A program made the translations under genes and the position numbers. The notes beneath the pieces were generated by a model, which was not told the origin of the DNA, searched no databases, and saw only the letters and a program-made list of their open reading frames with translations. 64,000 nt of DNA, taken from the NCBI GenBank assembly GCA_910585255.1, contig CAJUEI010000002.1:13577-77576 (forward strand), given 5' to 3'. The stretch is from an uncultured Lachnospiraceae bacterium (GTDB taxonomy: Bacteria; Bacillota; Clostridia; Lachnospirales; Lachnospiraceae). How positions within the stretch are numbered: the stretch's first letter is position 1; the number at the start of each line of letters is the position of its first letter. Positions 33,864 through 43,201 of the stretch are shown in pieces.

Positions 33864-34748
33864 TTACAATACAATATTTTTACTGATTATGTTTTCTTCT
33901 TCATTTTCATATCGCCACTGCCGAGGCGAAATTCCATAAATGTTTTTAAAAGCCCTTGAAAAGTGAAGCTGGTTTGGATACCCAACTGCATTTCCAATAT
34001 CCGCAACGGAAAGCCGAGTCAGTTTCAGCAATTCGGCAGCTTTTGTCATTCGATAAGAAATCAAAAACTCTTGAGGAGATTTTCCCATACTTTCCCGGAA
34101 AATCTTTCCAAAGTAGCTTCGATTTAAACCGCAGCAAGCGGCAATGTCTTCAATCGATATATCATTTTGAAAGTTTTGTTCAATAAAAGAAAAGGCCTCT
34201 TTCAGATAAAAATCACGTAAATTGTTTCCCCGATTCGTTAGAGAAGATGAGGCAGACATAGCAGAACGAACAAGACTGTCAAGAAACAGATAGAGATGCC
34301 CGATCAAGTGAAAAGGGGATTCGTCTTTGTGATTTACAATATACAGCATTTCATTTTTCATAGTTTCGGAAATATCTTTGTGACGTGCTTTGTAGACAGG
34401 ATGATCCAGACAAAGTCCGGTTAAACTAATGGTTTCCTTTACACGCAGTCCATCAAACTCTACCCAGGTATACTCCCAGGGGATTTCATGGTCGGCAATG
34501 TAAGTGGAAATTTGGTGAGGAAATAGTAAAAAACCCTGTCCGCTTTTGATTTGATAGGGAATGGATTCTCCCTTTGCGTTGTTGGCAATTAAAGTACCTG
34601 TGCCAGAGATACAGTAATGAAACAGATAGTGATTTCTAGCAGCAGGTCCGAATGACTGAGAAGCATCACATTGTTCCCAGCCGAATTGATAAAGCCCTAA
34701 ATCGACAAAATTCTCTCTTGGAAAAATGGAAAAGATTACTTCACTCAT
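33864..34748 (-). CDS. AraC family transcriptional regulator
   Basis: A 294-residue regulator with an N-terminal cupin-like sensing domain (about 20-140) and a C-terminal double HTH (about 185-285; IEDIAACCGLNRSYFGKIF and VADIGNAVGYPNQLHFSRAF). GAGGTGA precedes ATG. It is divergent from a sugar ABC/alpha-galactosidase operon and probably activates it, like MsmR or RafR. Confidence 0.88.
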   Translation of the reverse strand: MSEVIFSIFPRENFVDLGLYQFGWEQCDASQSFGPAARNHYLFHYCISGTGTLIANNAKGESIPYQIKSGQGFLLFPHQISTYIADHEIPWEYTWVEFDGLRVKETISLTGLCLDHPVYKARHKDISETMKNEMLYIVNHKDESPFHLIGHLYLFLDSLVRSAMSASSSLTNRGNNLRDFYLKEAFSFIEQNFQNDISIEDIAACCGLNRSYFGKIFRESMGKSPQEFLISYRMTKAAELLKLTRLSVADIGNAVGYPNQLHFSRAFKNIYGISPRQWRYENEEENIISKNIVL

Positions 34749-34822
34749 AAATCACCTCATATTTTATAGTAATTGTATTATATACCATAATGCAACATGA
34801 CTTCAAGTAAAACATAAAAAAG

Positions 34823-34887
34823 TAGCATAAAGGAATAAAACAACCAAAATACTGCTATTTTCTGATAGCATAAAGGTATGTTATAAT
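34823..34887 (+). promoter_or_regulatory. Putative AraC operator and promoter of the alpha-galactoside operon
   Basis: TAGCATAAAGG occurs twice, at 34823-34833 and 34866-34876, a 43-bp interval (about four helical turns). AraC regulators commonly bind such direct repeats. TATAAT at 34882-34887 follows the second copy, with no good -35, as expected of an activated promoter. A TGCTAT/ATAGCA dyad overlaps the second site. Confidence 0.55.
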
Positions 34888-34921
34888 ACCTATATCAAAG
34901 AACAGGGAAGGAGAAAATGCT

Positions 34922-36202
34922 ATGAAAGGAAAAAAGATCAAACGTCTGGGGCTTGCAACTTGCTGTATAATGGCAGCATTGGCGATGCAAGGCTGTGGTT
35001 CAAACGGAAACAGTCAAAAGACAGAAATTGAGATTGTTCAGTACAAACCGGAAGCAGCAGCTTATTTTAACACAGTGGAAGAAGAGTTCAATGCAACACA
35101 CGACAATATCCACCTTACAATCAGCTCTCCAAATGATGCAATGACAATTTTAAGAACACGATTTATCCGAGAAGATTATCCGGATATTATCGGGATTGGA
35201 GGGGACATTAACTATTCTTATTTTGTGGATGCGGACATTTTGGCGGATGTATCTGGCTATCAAGGGATTAACGACATCAAACCAGCATACCTGGATATAG
35301 CAGAAGCACTGGAGCTGGTTCCAACGGAAGGCAGTTATGCATTGCCTTATGTTGCGAATGCAGCTGGAATTCTTTATAACAAGGATATCTTTAATGAAAA
35401 CGGCTGGGTGATTCCAGAGTCATGGGATGAATTAATTGCTCTATGTGATCAAATTCAGGCAGCAGGAAAACAGCCATTCTATTTCGGTTTTAAAGATACT
35501 TGGACCTGTCTGGCACCGTGGAATTCGATGGCAGTCGATCTCGCTCCGGCAGATGTAACAAAGCAGGTAAACCGTGGAACAACTACATTTTCAACAGAAT
35601 ATCGGGAAGTAGCCGAAAAATATTTGCAGCTTTTGCAGTATGGACCAAACGATCCGTTTGCTTATGGATACAATGATGCATGTACCGCTTTTGCAAGAGG
35701 AGAAGCTGTGATGTATCCTATCGGCAGTTATGCAGTTCCGCAGATTTTAAGCGTAAATCCAGATTTAAATGTAGACTCTTTTGTTATGCCGGCTAATGAC
35801 AGTAAAGACGGTAATACATTGAATTCTGGTGTAGACCTTTTATTTGCTGTAACGGCAGCTTGTGAAAATAAAGAAGCTGCTTATGAAGTACTGGATTTCT
35901 TATTTGCAGATGAAAACATTCAGAAGTATATTGATGCACAAAATGCAATTCCATGTAAAGAAGGAGATTTTGCTCTGGCTTCGATGTTAGACGGAATGAT
36001 GAGCTATATTGAAGCAGGGAATATGACGGATTATCAGGATCACTATTATCCTTCTGAAATGGCAGTCGATGCACAGATTCAGACATTTTTAATTCATAAA
36101 GATGTGGATGCATTTTTAAAGAAATTTGATACAGACTGGTTAAGATATAATCGGGATATTATCCGTTTAGTGCAGAAATATGAGGAAGAACATGGGAATT
36201 AA
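34922..36202 (+). CDS. Sugar ABC transporter substrate-binding lipoprotein
   Basis: A 426-residue extracellular family 1 solute-binding protein. The signal peptide ends in a lipobox, MQGC (Cys near residue 25), so it should be anchored outside the membrane. It heads the operon SBP-permease-permease-alpha-galactosidase. By context it binds raffinose, melibiose or related alpha-galactosides. GGAGAAAATGCT precedes the start. Confidence 0.9.
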   Translation: MKGKKIKRLGLATCCIMAALAMQGCGSNGNSQKTEIEIVQYKPEAAAYFNTVEEEFNATHDNIHLTISSPNDAMTILRTRFIREDYPDIIGIGGDINYSYFVDADILADVSGYQGINDIKPAYLDIAEALELVPTEGSYALPYVANAAGILYNKDIFNENGWVIPESWDELIALCDQIQAAGKQPFYFGFKDTWTCLAPWNSMAVDLAPADVTKQVNRGTTTFSTEYREVAEKYLQLLQYGPNDPFAYGYNDACTAFARGEAVMYPIGSYAVPQILSVNPDLNVDSFVMPANDSKDGNTLNSGVDLLFAVTAACENKEAAYEVLDFLFADENIQKYIDAQNAIPCKEGDFALASMLDGMMSYIEAGNMTDYQDHYYPSEMAVDAQIQTFLIHKDVDAFLKKFDTDWLRYNRDIIRLVQKYEEEHGN

Positions 36203-36216
36203 AGGAGGAAGAAAAA

Positions 36217-37083
36217 ATGAAAAATGAGAGAAAAATAACATTTTTATGTATTACTATTCCTATTCTGGCATTGTTTGTCTGCTTTAATACGATTCCGCTG
36301 ATTCGTGGTGTAATCTATAGTTTTACGAATTTTAAGGGATTTGGAAGTTATGATTGGGTCGGGATGCGAAATTATATTGATTTATTTTCGGATGCCCGTG
36401 TTGGAAAATCTTATTTATTTACCTTTAAACTGGCTATTGTAACAACTATTGTAGTGAATGTAATCAGCTTGATTTTGGCTCTTGCTTTAAATGGAAAGAT
36501 TCGTGCAAAAAGCTTTTTCCGTGGGGCATACTTTTTACCAAATATCTTGGGAGCATTAGTTGTTGGTTACATATTCAACTATTTCTTTACTTACATTTTG
36601 CCGGCATTGGCATCGATGATTGGAATAGAAGCATTGAGCAGCAGTATTTTATCCAATCCAAGCCGTGCCTGGATCGGAATTATGGTAGTATGTGCTTGGC
36701 AGGCAATTGCGATGAATACGATTATCTATATCTCTGGTCTGCAGACTGTACCAGAGGATGTCTATGAAGCAGGCGGATTAGATGGTGCAACTGGCTGGAA
36801 GCAGTTTCGCTATCTGACGTTTCCACTGATTATTCCGTTCTTTTCTATCAATATGGTACTGTGCGTAAAGAACTTTTTAATGGTATTCGATCAGATTATG
36901 GCTTTGACAAAGGGTGGTCCTGCACAGAGTACAGAATCGATTTCTTATCTTATTTATAACAATGGTATGTCCGGCGGACAGTTTGGCTTTCAGAGTGCGA
37001 ACGCAGTTGTGTTCTTCTTAGTCATTGTATTTGTTTCTGTAGCACAGATGAAATTTTCAAGCAGTAAGGAGGAGCAGTTATGA
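36217..37083 (+). CDS. Sugar ABC transporter permease (MsmF-like)
   Basis: A 288-residue inner-membrane permease with six predicted membrane segments and the EAA loop (VYEAGGLDGATGWKQFRYLTFPLI). It follows the binding protein by 14 bp and overlaps the next gene by 4 bases (ATGA). An ATPase is not in this operon; such systems often share MsmK encoded elsewhere. Confidence 0.9.
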   Translation: MKNERKITFLCITIPILALFVCFNTIPLIRGVIYSFTNFKGFGSYDWVGMRNYIDLFSDARVGKSYLFTFKLAIVTTIVVNVISLILALALNGKIRAKSFFRGAYFLPNILGALVVGYIFNYFFTYILPALASMIGIEALSSSILSNPSRAWIGIMVVCAWQAIAMNTIIYISGLQTVPEDVYEAGGLDGATGWKQFRYLTFPLIIPFFSINMVLCVKNFLMVFDQIMALTKGGPAQSTESISYLIYNNGMSGGQFGFQSANAVVFFLVIVFVSVAQMKFSSSKEEQL

Positions 37084-37919
37084 TAAAGGTAAATAAGAAT
37101 ACAAATTGGGTGGCAATGGTTCTTTTGATTTTAGGGCTTATCACGATTGCATTTCCACTGTATTTAACGGTTGTAATTGCATTTAAACAGCCTTCCGAAA
37201 TGACCAATAGTATTGGTGGAATTTTATCACTGCCAAAGAGCTGGAGTTTCAGTAATTTTAAAGAGGCAATGCGGGTAACGAATTTCTGGCATTCCTTGGG
37301 AAACAGCTTATTGATTACGATTGTGACAGTAGTATTGTCGATTGCCATTCATTCTTTAATGGGTTATGCATTGGGACGGAATAAGGCAGGCAGCAAGTTT
37401 TATAGTTTTGTCTATCTCTTTATTGTAAGTGGTATGTTCGTTCCGTTTGCAATTTTAATGATGCCTTTAGCAAAACAGACGGCTGAAATGGGGCTTGCAA
37501 ATTGGTTTGGTGTAATCCTGCTTTATGTTGTATTTTATATGCCGATGAATATTCTTTTATATTCCGGGTATCTGGTAAATATTCCAATGGCTTTGGAAGA
37601 AGCGGCTCGTGTAGACGGGGCTTCTACCTGGAGAACATACTGGAAGATTATCTTCCCGATTATGAAACCGATGCATGCTACGGTTGCCGTATTGACGGCT
37701 CTGTCTGTTTGGAATGACGTTATGACTCCATTGGTTATTATGGCTGGTTCGGAGACGAATACATTGCCGTTGGCTCAGTTAAATTTCCAGTCACAATTTG
37801 GAACAAATTATAATTTAGCGTTTGCTTCCTATCTGTTGTCACTGATTCCGATTTTGATCTTCTATATTGTTTGTCAGAAGCAGATCTTAAACGGCGTAGT
37901 GAATGGAGCTGTGAAGTAG
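37080..37919 (+). CDS. Sugar ABC transporter permease (MsmG-like)
   Basis: A 279-residue partner permease with the EAA motif (LEEAARVDGASTWRTYWKIIFPIM). It is translationally coupled to the preceding permease. Both should form the channel for alpha-galactoside import. Confidence 0.9.
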   Translation: MIKVNKNTNWVAMVLLILGLITIAFPLYLTVVIAFKQPSEMTNSIGGILSLPKSWSFSNFKEAMRVTNFWHSLGNSLLITIVTVVLSIAIHSLMGYALGRNKAGSKFYSFVYLFIVSGMFVPFAILMMPLAKQTAEMGLANWFGVILLYVVFYMPMNILLYSGYLVNIPMALEEAARVDGASTWRTYWKIIFPIMKPMHATVAVLTALSVWNDVMTPLVIMAGSETNTLPLAQLNFQSQFGTNYNLAFASYLLSLIPILIFYIVCQKQILNGVVNGAVK

Positions 37920-37966
37920 AAAGAGAAAGAAAGGTTAGGGAAAATAATTAGGAAAGGATAAAATAG

Positions 37967-38029
37967 GCAAATCCTCCTTTAACCTTGGATTTGCGGGACT
38001 GTCATATGAAAGTTTCATATGGCAGCCCC
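37967..38029 (+). other. Two stacked hairpins between permease and alpha-galactosidase genes
   Basis: GCAAATCC pairs with GGATTTGC (37967-37994). Directly after it, GGGACTGTCATATGAAA pairs with TTTCATATGGCAGCCCC (37995-38029). There is no T tract. It may be an RNA processing or stability site that sets the ratio of transporter to enzyme. Confidence 0.5.
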
Positions 38030-38041
38030 TTGGTGCATATT

Positions 38042-40222
38042 ATGGCGATTGTTTATCAGGATGAGAATCGTATTTTTACTTTAAATACAAAACATACCAC
38101 TTATCAGATGCAGGTGGATCACTATGGTTTTCTTTTACATTTGTATTATGGCTCGAAAATATCTGGTAATATGGATTATCTTCTCACCTATTATGATAGG
38201 GGATTTTCTGGAAATCCGGCAGATGCCGGAAATGATAGAACATATTCTATGGATGCACTGCCACAGGAATATCCGGTAATGGGAACCGGAGATTATCGCA
38301 GCAGTGCGTTGATTATTCATAATGCGGATGGTTCTGACTGCTGTGATTTGCGCTATGTTGGTTATCAGATACGGAAGGGAAAGTATGGGTTAAAAGGGCT
38401 TCCGGCAGTTTATGCAGCAGAGGAAGAAGCAGAGACATTAGAGATTATTTTAGAGGATGCCGTAAGTAAGGTACAGGTGAAGCTGCTCTATGGGGTATTG
38501 GAAGAGGACGATATCATTACTAGAAGTGCAGTGCTTACTAATTGCGGAGAACAGATGGTCGTTGTGCAGAAGGCGGCTTCGGCATGTTTGGATTTTATTA
38601 CTGGAGATTTCGATTTATTGAGTTTTTATGGGAGACACGCAATGGAACGGAATCTGCAGCGAGCTGAGATTGCACATGGGAAATTTGTAATAGAAAGCCG
38701 TAGAGGAACCTCTAGTCATCAGTATAATCCTGCTGTAATTGTGGCGAAAAAGGATACGATAGAAGATGCCGGAAATTGTTATGGAATGATTTTTGTATAT
38801 AGTGGGAATTTTCAATGTGAAGCAGAGAAGGATCAATATGGACAGACACGGGTGATGATGGGACTGCAGGATGAACTGTTCCACTATCCGTTAAAACAAC
38901 AAGAAGAATTGATTATTCCAGAGACAATTTTAAGTTGTTCGAGGGAAGGATTTGGACAGCTTTCAGTACAGTTTCACCGGTGTATTCGAGATCATATCTG
39001 CAGAGGAAAGTATAACAAAGAAGTAAGACCAGTATTGATTAATAGTTGGGAGGCAGCTTACTTTGATTTTAATGGGGAAACCATCTGTAAGCTGGCAAAA
39101 GAGGCAGCAGAGTTAGGAATGGACTTGGTGGTAATGGATGACGGCTGGTTTGGAAAACGGGAGGATGACAACAGCGGTTTGGGAGACTGGCAGGTCAATG
39201 AACGGAAATTGGGGTGTTCGCTTGGAGAATTGATCCAGAAAATACATGGATTCGGATTGAAATTTGGAATATGGATTGAGCCTGAGATGGTTTCGGAGGA
39301 CAGTGATTTTTATCGGGCACATCCAGACTGGGTTCTTCAGATTCCTGGGAGAAAACCAGTATATTCTAGAAATCAGCTGGTGCTTGACTTTTCTAGAAAA
39401 GAAGTTCGGGAGGCGGTATTTTTACAGATTTGTCAGGTGCTGGATCAGGGAAATGTAGAGTATGTGAAATGGGATATGAATCGGAGTCTGGCGGAGGCAT
39501 ATTCGATGGAGCATAATCAAGGGAAGGTTATGTATCAGTATGTGATTGGCGTGTATGATTTTTTGGAGAAGATGCTCAAGCGGTATCCTCAGATTTTAAT
39601 CGAGGGATGCAGCGGCGGAGGAGGACGGTTTGATGCCGGGATGATGTATTATACTCCTCAGATCTGGTGCAGTGATAATACAGATGCAGTGGATCGGATT
39701 AAGATTCAATATGGAACATCGTTTTTTTATCCGGCTTCTGTGGTGGGATCGCATGTTTCAGCGGTGCCGAATCATCAGACCGGGCGGAGTGTTAGCCTGC
39801 ATACTCGTGGGATTGTGGCTATGGCAGGAACATTTGGGTATGAGTTAGATCCTGGGAAAGTGACAGAGGAGGAGAAAGAAGAGATCCGGGAGCAGATTGC
39901 CGAATATCGGAAATATGCCGGGCTGATACAGAGCGGGGATTATTATCGGCTGTCGAATCCTTTTTTGGAGGAGTATGCGGCTTGGATGTTTGTTTCTTTG
40001 GATCGGAAGCAGGTGCTTTTGTATGTGGTGATGTTGGAGATTCATGGGAATATGACGGTGAATTATGTGCGGCTTAAGGGGATTGTAAAGGATGGAGTTT
40101 ATCGGGATGTACGGACAGGACAGAGGTATTTTGGATCGGCACTGATGGAGGCGGGGATTCCTTTGCCTGTGGAAATGGGAGAATATTTGGGGTATCGGAT
40201 GGAATTGGTGTTGGAGGAGTAG
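38042..40222 (+). CDS. Alpha-galactosidase, GH36
   Basis: A 726-residue cytoplasmic enzyme that hydrolyses alpha-1,6-galactosides. The nucleophile is Asp478 in VKWDMNRS and the acid/base is Asp548 in SDNTDAVDR, the positions expected for bacterial GH36. ATG 38042 aligns with the family start (MAIVYQDENRIF); the longer frame from 37985 passes through the hairpins. No signal peptide, consistent with intracellular cleavage of imported sugar. The ribosome site is weak. Confidence 0.93.
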   Translation: MAIVYQDENRIFTLNTKHTTYQMQVDHYGFLLHLYYGSKISGNMDYLLTYYDRGFSGNPADAGNDRTYSMDALPQEYPVMGTGDYRSSALIIHNADGSDCCDLRYVGYQIRKGKYGLKGLPAVYAAEEEAETLEIILEDAVSKVQVKLLYGVLEEDDIITRSAVLTNCGEQMVVVQKAASACLDFITGDFDLLSFYGRHAMERNLQRAEIAHGKFVIESRRGTSSHQYNPAVIVAKKDTIEDAGNCYGMIFVYSGNFQCEAEKDQYGQTRVMMGLQDELFHYPLKQQEELIIPETILSCSREGFGQLSVQFHRCIRDHICRGKYNKEVRPVLINSWEAAYFDFNGETICKLAKEAAELGMDLVVMDDGWFGKREDDNSGLGDWQVNERKLGCSLGELIQKIHGFGLKFGIWIEPEMVSEDSDFYRAHPDWVLQIPGRKPVYSRNQLVLDFSRKEVREAVFLQICQVLDQGNVEYVKWDMNRSLAEAYSMEHNQGKVMYQYVIGVYDFLEKMLKRYPQILIEGCSGGGGRFDAGMMYYTPQIWCSDNTDAVDRIKIQYGTSFFYPASVVGSHVSAVPNHQTGRSVSLHTRGIVAMAGTFGYELDPGKVTEEEKEEIREQIAEYRKYAGLIQSGDYYRLSNPFLEEYAAWMFVSLDRKQVLLYVVMLEIHGNMTVNYVRLKGIVKDGVYRDVRTGQRYFGSALMEAGIPLPVEMGEYLGYRMELVLEE

Positions 40223-40245
40223 AAAGGTTAAAATTTTTGGGGGGA

Positions 40246-40312
40246 GGACGCTAGAGTGAGGAAGCGGTATAGCAACGCTATACTGCTTCCTCACTCTGGC
40301 TGTTGTTTCCTT
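40246..40312. repeat. GGACGCTAGAG...CTCTGGCTG palindromic element, copy 1
   Basis: GGACGCTAGAGTGAGGAAGC is followed by a stem closing with GCTTCCTCACTCTGGCTG. Similar ends occur at 49224 and 58180 with different centres. It lies 25 bp after the alpha-galactosidase stop and may serve as its terminator (TTGTTTCCTTTT follows). Confidence 0.7.
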
Positions 40313-40455
40313 TTCAGAGTATTGCTGTTAATTTCTATATGCCCTAATGCTGTTATTGTATTTGAATGGAATGATAGGGGATGTAATAGATTCGATATGG
40401 AAAGCGGCTTTTCATATAGATAGTTTTGGTATATAATAATATTGGGAAATAGGAA

Positions 40456-40617
40456 GTCAAATCGGATATTCGCAATCCGCTTTGCTACTTGCTCATAACC
40501 TCATAGCTGCTATCGCAGCTTTTCAGTGGGAGTCTGCACTCCCACTGAAACAAGGAAGTCCCAACCCACCGCTTTCGCCTTAGCGGCTTAGAAGCAGAGG
40601 ACTTCCTTGATGAGGTT
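40456..40617 (-). repeat. Dispersed IS605/omega-RNA-like element, copy E
   Basis: The longest copy. On the minus strand: AACCTCATCAAGGAAGTCC, the GGCGAAAGC core, a TTTCAGTGGGAGT/ACTCCCACTGAAA hairpin, an AGCTGCGATAGCAGCT hairpin, then the tail AGCAAGTAGCAAAGCGGATT. The left end on that strand follows TTTAACC. Several nested hairpins suggest a structured RNA or an element end. Confidence 0.68.
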
Positions 40618-40661
40618 AAATTTGGATATTGGGAGGAAATTATGGGAAGAGAGGAGCAGAT

Positions 40662-41795
40662 ATGGTGGATGAAAAAGAGATTATGTTAGATAAAGTGAGA
40701 GGCTGTTTATTTGGAGGAGCGGTTGGAGATGCATTGGGTTATCTGGTAGAATTTCAAAGTGCAGAACAGATTCGGATGCAGTATGGAGAAAATGGAATAC
40801 AAGATTATGAATTAGTTTGTCATAAGGCATGTATATCAGATGATACGCAAATGACATTATTTACAGCAAATGGTTTATTAGTAGGATTTACTAGGCTTTG
40901 TTTAAGAGGGGTTATGGGGAAGTGGCAGGATTATATATGGATGGCTTATAAAGATTGGCTTATGACACAGGATAAAAAGCAGCAAACGAATCATTTATAT
41001 GTAAAATCATGGCTTTTAAATGTAAAAGAGTTGCATCAGCGAAGGGCACCGGGAAGGACTTGTCTGTCTGCATTAAGAGGATCGGAGTGTGGGAGTGTAG
41101 AGTATCCGATTAATTCCAGCAAAGGGTGCGGAGGAGTAATGAGAGTTGCACCGGTGGGATTATATTTGCCGAAACATATAAAAGAGATTAGAAAAGTAGA
41201 TCAGATAGGGGCGGAGGCAGCGGCTCTTACCCATGGACATCCGTTGGGTTATATTCCTGCAGCGGCTCTTACTCATATTATTGCAAGATGTGTTTTTTCG
41301 CCTGGCAGTATGGATATGGATCAAATAGTGGAAGAAGCCATAAAAATAACAGCGGAAATTTATCAGGATAATGGTTATAGAAAGAAATTTACTGCGATTA
41401 TGGAAAAAGCGGTTTGGCTGGCTCACCAGGATAGAGGGGATTGGGAGGCTATTCGCGAAATTGGTGAGGGATGGGTGGCAGAAGAGACGTTGGCGATTGC
41501 TGTGTATTGTGCAGTAAAATATCAGAATGATTTTGCAAAAGCAGTGACGGTATCCGTAAATCATGATGGAGACAGTGATTCTACCGGAGCGGTAACAGGG
41601 AATATTATGGGGGCATATTTGGGGATGAAGGGAATACCGGAAAAATATATTCAGCCGTTAGAGATAAAGGAGGTAATAGAAGAAATAGCAGTGGATTTAT
41701 TTGAAGACTGTAAGATGAGTGAATGTGGAGAATATCGGGATGAAAAATGGGTGGAAAAATATTGTACTGGGAATTATAGAATATATTTGGAATAG
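40662..41795 (+). CDS. ADP-ribosylglycohydrolase family protein (DraG-like)
   Basis: A 377-residue protein with the family's metal-binding motifs: GGAVGDALGYLVEF, ISDDTQMTLFT, CGGVMRVAPVGL and the C-terminal NHDGDSDSTGAVTG. These enzymes remove ADP-ribose from proteins, nucleic acids or small molecules. ATG 40662 follows GAGGAG; the longer frame from TTG 40629 is less likely. No ADP-ribosyltransferase or toxin partner is adjacent. Confidence 0.9.
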   Translation: MVDEKEIMLDKVRGCLFGGAVGDALGYLVEFQSAEQIRMQYGENGIQDYELVCHKACISDDTQMTLFTANGLLVGFTRLCLRGVMGKWQDYIWMAYKDWLMTQDKKQQTNHLYVKSWLLNVKELHQRRAPGRTCLSALRGSECGSVEYPINSSKGCGGVMRVAPVGLYLPKHIKEIRKVDQIGAEAAALTHGHPLGYIPAAALTHIIARCVFSPGSMDMDQIVEEAIKITAEIYQDNGYRKKFTAIMEKAVWLAHQDRGDWEAIREIGEGWVAEETLAIAVYCAVKYQNDFAKAVTVSVNHDGDSDSTGAVTGNIMGAYLGMKGIPEKYIQPLEIKEVIEEIAVDLFEDCKMSECGEYRDEKWVEKYCTGNYRIYLE

Positions 41796-41850
41796 GGATG
41801 GTATCGTTTGATGGGTTAGGATGAGGTGTTTTTTAAGAGGTAGATTTTTA

Positions 41851-41885
41851 AGCGTAATGGTTTGAATGGCTGTTACGCTTTTTTT
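41851..41885 (+). terminator. Rho-independent terminator
   Basis: AGCGTAA pairs with TTACGCT and is followed by TTTTTTT. It ends the ADP-ribosylglycohydrolase transcript. Confidence 0.8.
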
Positions 41886-41919
41886 GATGCACACGGGTGT
41901 CCAAGAGAACAAATTACTA

Positions 41920-41950
41920 TTGACAACTGATATATACTGTTATATACTGT
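41920..41950 (+). promoter_or_regulatory. Promoter with overlapping direct-repeat operator for the GntR/ABC operon
   Basis: TTGACA (41920-41925), a 17-bp spacer and TATACT (41943-41948). The -10 box lies in a tandem TATATACTGT x2 (41931-41950), a likely site for autoregulation by the GntR protein. Confidence 0.7.
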
Positions 41951-41973
41951 TTATTAAGGAGGCAATGTTACAT

Positions 41974-42345
41974 ATGAATCTAATTATTAGTAATTCATCA
42001 ATGGAACCGATTTATGAACAAATTGTAAGGCAGGTTAAATCTATGATAATAGAGGGAAAGTTAAAAGAGGAAACGGTGCTTCCTTCCGTTCGTACACTTT
42101 CGAAAGATTTAAAAATTAGTGCCTTAACGGTAAAAAAGGCATATGACTGTTTAGAGCAGGATGGATTTATTATTACCGTGCATGGAAAAGGAAGTTTTGT
42201 TGCTCCGAATAATAAAAATCTTTTGCAGGAAGAGCAAAAACGAAAAGTGGAATCGATGCTGGAACTGGCCATTCAGGCGGGGAGACACTGTGGAATGAAA
42301 GATGCAGAAATTCGGGAATTATTGGATTTGATTATGGAGGAATAA
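41974..42345 (+). CDS. GntR family regulator, YtrA subfamily
   Basis: A 123-residue regulator with a winged HTH (about 10-75; LPSVRTLSKDLKISALTVKKAY) and only a short helical tail, the YtrA type. These repress the ABC operon they head. ATG 41974 follows AAGGAGG; the longer frame back to 41866 overlaps a terminator and promoter. It is 4 bp before the ABC ATPase. Confidence 0.88.
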   Translation: MNLIISNSSMEPIYEQIVRQVKSMIIEGKLKEETVLPSVRTLSKDLKISALTVKKAYDCLEQDGFIITVHGKGSFVAPNNKNLLQEEQKRKVESMLELAIQAGRHCGMKDAEIRELLDLIMEE

Positions 42346-42349
42346 AGAG

Positions 42350-43201
42350 ATGTTGTTAGAATTAAAAGAGGTGCAGAAATACTATAAAGATTTTCAGTTA
42401 AACTGTTCGATGCAGGTAAAGGAGGGATATGTAACAGGATTAATCGGAGCGAATGGGGCAGGAAAAAGTACGACATTTAAAGCTATTTTAGGGTTAATTC
42501 AGATAGACGGAGGAACGATAGAGCGGTTTGGAAAGAGCCAGAAAGAGTTTACGGTTCAGGAAAAGGCAGAAATAGGAACGGTTCTTTCTGAGTATACGTT
42601 TAGCAGTATGATGACAATAAAAGAAGTGACTGCGGTTATGGAGGCGATGTATCAGAAGTTTGAAACGAAGTGGTTTATAGAAAAGTGTTCACAGTATCAG
42701 CTTCCATTGGAGAAGCAGATAAAGGATTTTTCAACAGGTATGAAGGCAAAATTTAAACTTTTAATTGCGATGAGTTATAAGGCAAGGCTCTTAATATTGG
42801 ATGAGCCGACAGTTGGATTAGACGCTGTTACCAGAAATGAATTATTGGATGAAATGAGAGAATATATGAATCAGGAAGGACGGGCAATTTTAATTAGCTC
42901 TCATATTTCCTCTGATTTGGAAGGACTTTGCGATGATTTGTATTTTATGCAGCAGGGAAAAATTTTATTTCATGAAGATACGGATCGGATTCTTTCGGAT
43001 TATGCTGTGTTAAAGGTCAGCGAGGAACAATATCAAAGGATAGATAAGACACATCTGCTTTATCGTAAAAAGGAGGCATTTGGCTATGAACTTTTAACAA
43101 AGGAAAGACAGTACTATCAGGAAAACTATCCAAATATTGTAGTGGAAAAAGGAAATATTGATGATATTATTATATTGATTGGGAAAGGGGAAGCAGTATG
43201 A
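42350..43201 (+). CDS. ABC transporter ATP-binding protein
   Basis: A 283-residue ATPase with Walker A GANGAGKST, a degenerate signature FSTGMKAKF and Walker B LLILDEPTVGLD. It overlaps the permease gene by 4 bases. Systems of this YtrA-type layout respond to cell-wall stress or antimicrobial peptides; the substrate here is unknown. Confidence 0.9.
   Translation: MLLELKEVQKYYKDFQLNCSMQVKEGYVTGLIGANGAGKSTTFKAILGLIQIDGGTIERFGKSQKEFTVQEKAEIGTVLSEYTFSSMMTIKEVTAVMEAMYQKFETKWFIEKCSQYQLPLEKQIKDFSTGMKAKFKLLIAMSYKARLLILDEPTVGLDAVTRNELLDEMREYMNQEGRAILISSHISSDLEGLCDDLYFMQQGKILFHEDTDRILSDYAVLKVSEEQYQRIDKTHLLYRKKEAFGYELLTKERQYYQENYPNIVVEKGNIDDIIILIGKGEAV

Noticed and set aside
40662..41795. Toxin-antitoxin or defence role for the ADP-ribosylglycohydrolase
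   Set aside because: No toxin-like or transferase gene is adjacent; the neighbours are an alpha-galactosidase and a GntR/ABC operon.
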